Shown one piece after another: positions 61,006 through 64,000 of a stretch of DNA of 64,000 nucleotides (its first letter is position 1; each line of letters begins with the position of its first letter). The stretch is taken from positions 90,390,300-90,454,299 of the forward strand of contig CM041777.1 in the NCBI GenBank assembly GCA_023374045.1. The letters are read 5' to 3'. Source of the stretch: Limonium bicolor (Eukaryota; Streptophyta; Magnoliopsida; Caryophyllales; Plumbaginaceae). Under the pieces are notes generated by a model. That model saw only the letters and a program-made list of their open reading frames with translations. It ran no database searches and was not told where the DNA came from. The position numbers and the translations under genes are program-made.

Positions 61006-64000
61006 TGTAACACCCCTCTCCATAATCACGATATAATCCCTCACGTAGCAATAATTAAAACGTCTCGCAGCGGAAAATAAACAACAATTACAAACTCACT
61101 CGGGTGTCCCGGCCATTACTCGCCCATGCGAGCAACGTAGCCAAACAACATCCAACTTCCAAATAAACAAACTGCTAACCGCAGTGATAACGAGAAACTC
61201 CTATACATCATACTAAGTCCATAAACCATAAACATCGACAAGTGAGCGTCTACCCAATCCTGAATACAAACCTTACCATAATACAAATTCACCATCTCCA
61301 TTGCTATACAACATCTCCAAGTGTGGTGACAAAAGTAAACTCCAAATACCCTGTTCCTGCTCTTCAGCTCCGACAATGATCAAAACCTGTAATGGTGTAG
61401 TATCAGCGATAGACGCTGAGTATGCCGGGCTGGACCCTAATGGTCACTTGTCATTTTAACCATCTTATTATTAGGTCGGTTCATGCTTTACCATTTTACA
61501 GTTATAGCAATACTGTAATAAACCATAAGAAAATCTTATTCTTTTCCATAAACCATAGTTTCCTTTATTCACAAAATCTCCCCATCATTTATACCATGTT
61601 ATATATACCATTTAATATAACATTTCTAACTTATAAAAGAGCATAACCTATGGTTATCTTTCATAAATTCCGAATAGACCTCAATATACATTTTATATTG
61701 TCATTAGGCCCAATTTATAACATATAGTTTGATAATATCATTAAAACTATATATATACATATATCTCAACAAATACTCTTATATAATTCTAAAAATCTCC
61801 AAATTTCACCAAGGGTTATAAATTCCTTATTAACCCATATACTCTTGGTATTTACCATTCCACCATCTATATTTCTCCAAAGTGTCATAATGACCTAATA
61901 ACTATATATTATACATATATATAGTTTATTTTTATTCCAAAAACAACTCAATAAATTCCTAAAAATTCCTAATAGCCCATGGGTGTTTAAAATACCATTG
62001 TACACCCTTTATTTTTGGTAATAACATATTTACCACATATGTTATAAAAATATACCATTAAATACATAACTTATTATAAAACCTTAAATAAGTTATCTAA
62101 CTTATTTATTTTGGTCAAAACCTAGCATATGGTCAATGTTGACCTCCTTAATATTTCCTGACCATTAATTCCTAATAATTACGGTTTGCACCCAAACTTC
62201 CTAGAAATCACCATTTAACCCAAAACTTTATAAAATCTTATAAACTTTATTTTAACTCCTTTTTACCTCTAATTTTCGGCCTTATTATTCTAAAGCCCCC
62301 AAATTTAATTTAATTACACCTAATACCCCATTTATTTTCGGTAATGCATTTATACTACTTAAACTTAATTAAAAGCTTGTAAATGCATAAATAAAATGGC
62401 CTAAAATACATGGCCTTATTACAAACATTGGCTTGCAAAATAAATTACACATAAATGTCCCAAAAAAATACTTATAAATTTCGGCCTCACCATATTTCTT
62501 CATTTATTTACCAAACTTCCACATAATGTCTTAAATTTGACAATTATGCTTGTTTAATTAGCTATAAAATTTATAAGCCATTCCTTAATCATTTTAAGGT
62601 CAAACAAGACCTTATTTTACCTCTTCACTCACGGCAATTAATTAGGAATAGCTTAAACTTGTATTAATGTAACAAGTTAAGGTTTTAAGTATTTATACCT
62701 TGATTTAACCTAGATAGAACCTTGTTTGGTTCGGCCACCTTAAGTAGAAATTCTCCAAAGTCTCTTACATGTTTTTAGGCAGAAACAAGGCCTAGTTAGT
62801 CTCCAAGCAAGATCTAACCATAAGAAGTAATTTAAGTCATGAAAATCATGGATTTTTACCTTAGATCTTCAAGCTTGACATAGATCTACTTCGGCCCTAT
62901 TTTTCCAGAAGAGAGAGAAAGAGTATCAAAACACTCTCAAGAACAAGGTATAAAACCGTGGTGAATTACTTGGAAGATAGCTAAGTTTTACCTGTTTAAG
63001 ATGCCAAAAATGGTGTTTTTGGCTTGGATCTAGCTACTCCTTGTAGATCTTGGTATACCAACTGAATCTACATGAAAAGAAGAAGAAAATAAGGCTAGGA
63101 AAAAAGTTTCACAGCCGAATTTGAAGGGAATCAAAAGATATGAGCTTAAAGCACATTTTTGTACCTTAAGAACAAGTTTGAGTTTCTCAACCTTATTCCC
63201 TTGTTATGGCCGAGATTCTTCCTTCATTCAACTTCCAAAACAACCTAGATTCATGGATGGAAGTGGGGAGCTCAGATCAATCGAAAAAAGAAAGAAAGAT
63301 GAAGAAAATGGGCATTTTCATGCCTTAAGAGCTTACCTAGAGCATGAACTCTCTCCAATGGAGCTTGGAACTCTTACCTACGGTGGAGAGGAGCCAAAGG
63401 GAGCTCAAGGACAGAGCAACCTCGGCTGAAGAGGAGAAATGAAGGAGAATGACCTAATATTGCCTTAAAGTCATTTTTTTGAATATTTTAGGTCATTATT
63501 GTTTTGATGACTCATCAATGCTTGATTGATGCTGATAATTGAAGGGGAATTCGGTGGAGACAAGAAGAGGGGGCAGCCGTCCTTGATTGACAAAGGTAGG
63601 GTGTGATTGGAGCCAATTTGAATCAAAAATGAGATAAATAATGTTACTTTAATTCAATTATTGTAAGGTGACTAAGCACTCTTGCTTTTCTTGCTTGGAG
63701 CACCGAAATACAAGGGAAAATAGGAGCAATTGGAGGCTCCAAATTGGCTGGATCTCACATGGGGTAAGCAAGTGGGGACAACCTTTTTGTTTTATAAGGT
63801 AAAGTATGTCTTTTTGTTATTTTATGCAAAAGTAAAGGACTATATTTAATTGTCACATGTCTCTTGTCACTTGGTCTGTTAAGAGACTTAATTATCTGAT
63901 TTCATGTAGTCCATTTCGTGGTCAATGGTCAACATTGACCAACTTAGTCAATGTTGACCCAAACGGGCCCCACTTTAGGGTTTTATTAAATATTAACTTT
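61006..64000 (-). repeat. 5' LTR of element C, partial, with internal deletion
   Basis: Matches the 3' LTR from TGTAACACCCC onward, but jumps at 61523/61524 from the equivalent of 51197 to that of 53349. That removes 2,151 bp, with AC at both breakpoints. A second gap of roughly 60 bp lies near 63470 relative to about 55300-55360. It is cut by the window end. The 102-codon frame at 63121-63429 is antisense to the LTR and broken in the sibling LTR. Confidence 0.85.

Larger units (their letters stand above)
50670..64000 (-). mobile_element. Element C: gag-only Gypsy element, minus strand, runs off the window
   Basis: Inserted in the gag of element D. In sense order: 5' LTR from beyond 64000 to 61006, PBS 61001-60990, gag 60780-59411, non-coding interior, PPT near 56463-56473 and 3' LTR 56460-50670. 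No protease, RT, RNase H or integrase is seen between gag and PPT. The ends (TGAAATACCCC...GGGGTGTTACA) and the start of the LTR match element A. Gag-only layout recalls described TR-GAG elements, although those are much shorter; a LARD with retained gag is the closest known class. The left flank is TATAC(T)A-like; the right flank is outside the window. Confidence 0.85.

Noticed and set aside
63121..63429. 102-codon plus-strand frame
   Set aside because: Antisense to the LTR of element C, and the matching stretch in the sibling LTR (about 54920-55255) is frame-broken; no recognisable domain.
1..64000. CRISPR array, bacterial operons, tRNA or rRNA genes
   Set aside because: Tandem repeats here have no uniform spacers, and no tRNA cloverleaf or rRNA core was recognised; PBS matches are only 12 bases.

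Overview
This is plant nuclear DNA, most likely from a eudicot with a repeat-rich genome. The evidence is one spliced plant-type gene of the START lipid-transfer family, a MULE transposase remnant, Copia and Ty3/Gypsy retrotransposons primed by initiator Met-tRNA, and a PIF/Harbinger-like non-autonomous element. About 85 percent of the window is transposon-derived. There are no bacterial operons, tRNA or rRNA genes, or CRISPR arrays.

Layout. 1-985: decayed Mutator-like transposase, C-terminal half. 1234-2080: five tandem copies of a ~170-bp repeat. 2794-9875 (minus): a six-exon START-domain gene, the only host gene I can support. Its largest intron (3425-7481) holds a complete short-LTR retrotransposon (4117-6565) with intact LTRs, PBS, PPT and a CCAAC target duplication; that element carries a gag remnant plus a captured piece of a vacuolar H+-pyrophosphatase coding sequence. 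10748-11463: Copia LTR and broken gag. 11464-19011: one 5.1-kb LTR and partial non-coding interior of Gypsy element A. 19012-33243: element B, with two ~4.3-kb LTRs and a 5.6-kb interior without a recognisable gene. 33244-41096: unassigned repeats, minisatellites and a probable Tat/Ogre-like LTR end. 41097-44243: truncated Gypsy LTR pieces and a minus-strand Copia gag remnant. 44244-50669: element D (5.6-kb LTR carrying a Harbinger-like insertion, then a gag cut short). 50670-64000: element C on the minus strand, inserted in D's gag, with a 5.8-kb 3' LTR, a gag-only interior and a partial 5' LTR.

Elements A-D share LTR ends (TGAAATACC...GGGGTGTTACA) and a Met-tRNA PBS. The 3' junctions of B and C, the only ones visible, have a chromovirus-like pre-PPT block. 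I infer a Tekay/Del-related family of large non-autonomous elements (LARD-like; C and D keep gag only). The most interesting signal is a set of conserved inverted repeats: a palindrome overlapping the PBS in all four elements with compensatory base changes, hairpin arrays in the LTRs of B and D whose stems differ in sequence but not in pairing, two internal hairpins in A, B and C, and a hairpin just upstream of the PPT in B and C. This suggests RNA structure under selection, perhaps for packaging or priming in trans, but it is untested.

Data-quality caution: the START gene needs eight single-base insertions to read through, and the two LTRs of B differ mostly by one-base indels. Both fit residual indel error in the assembly as well as true decay, so frameshifts here should not be read as proof of pseudogenes.
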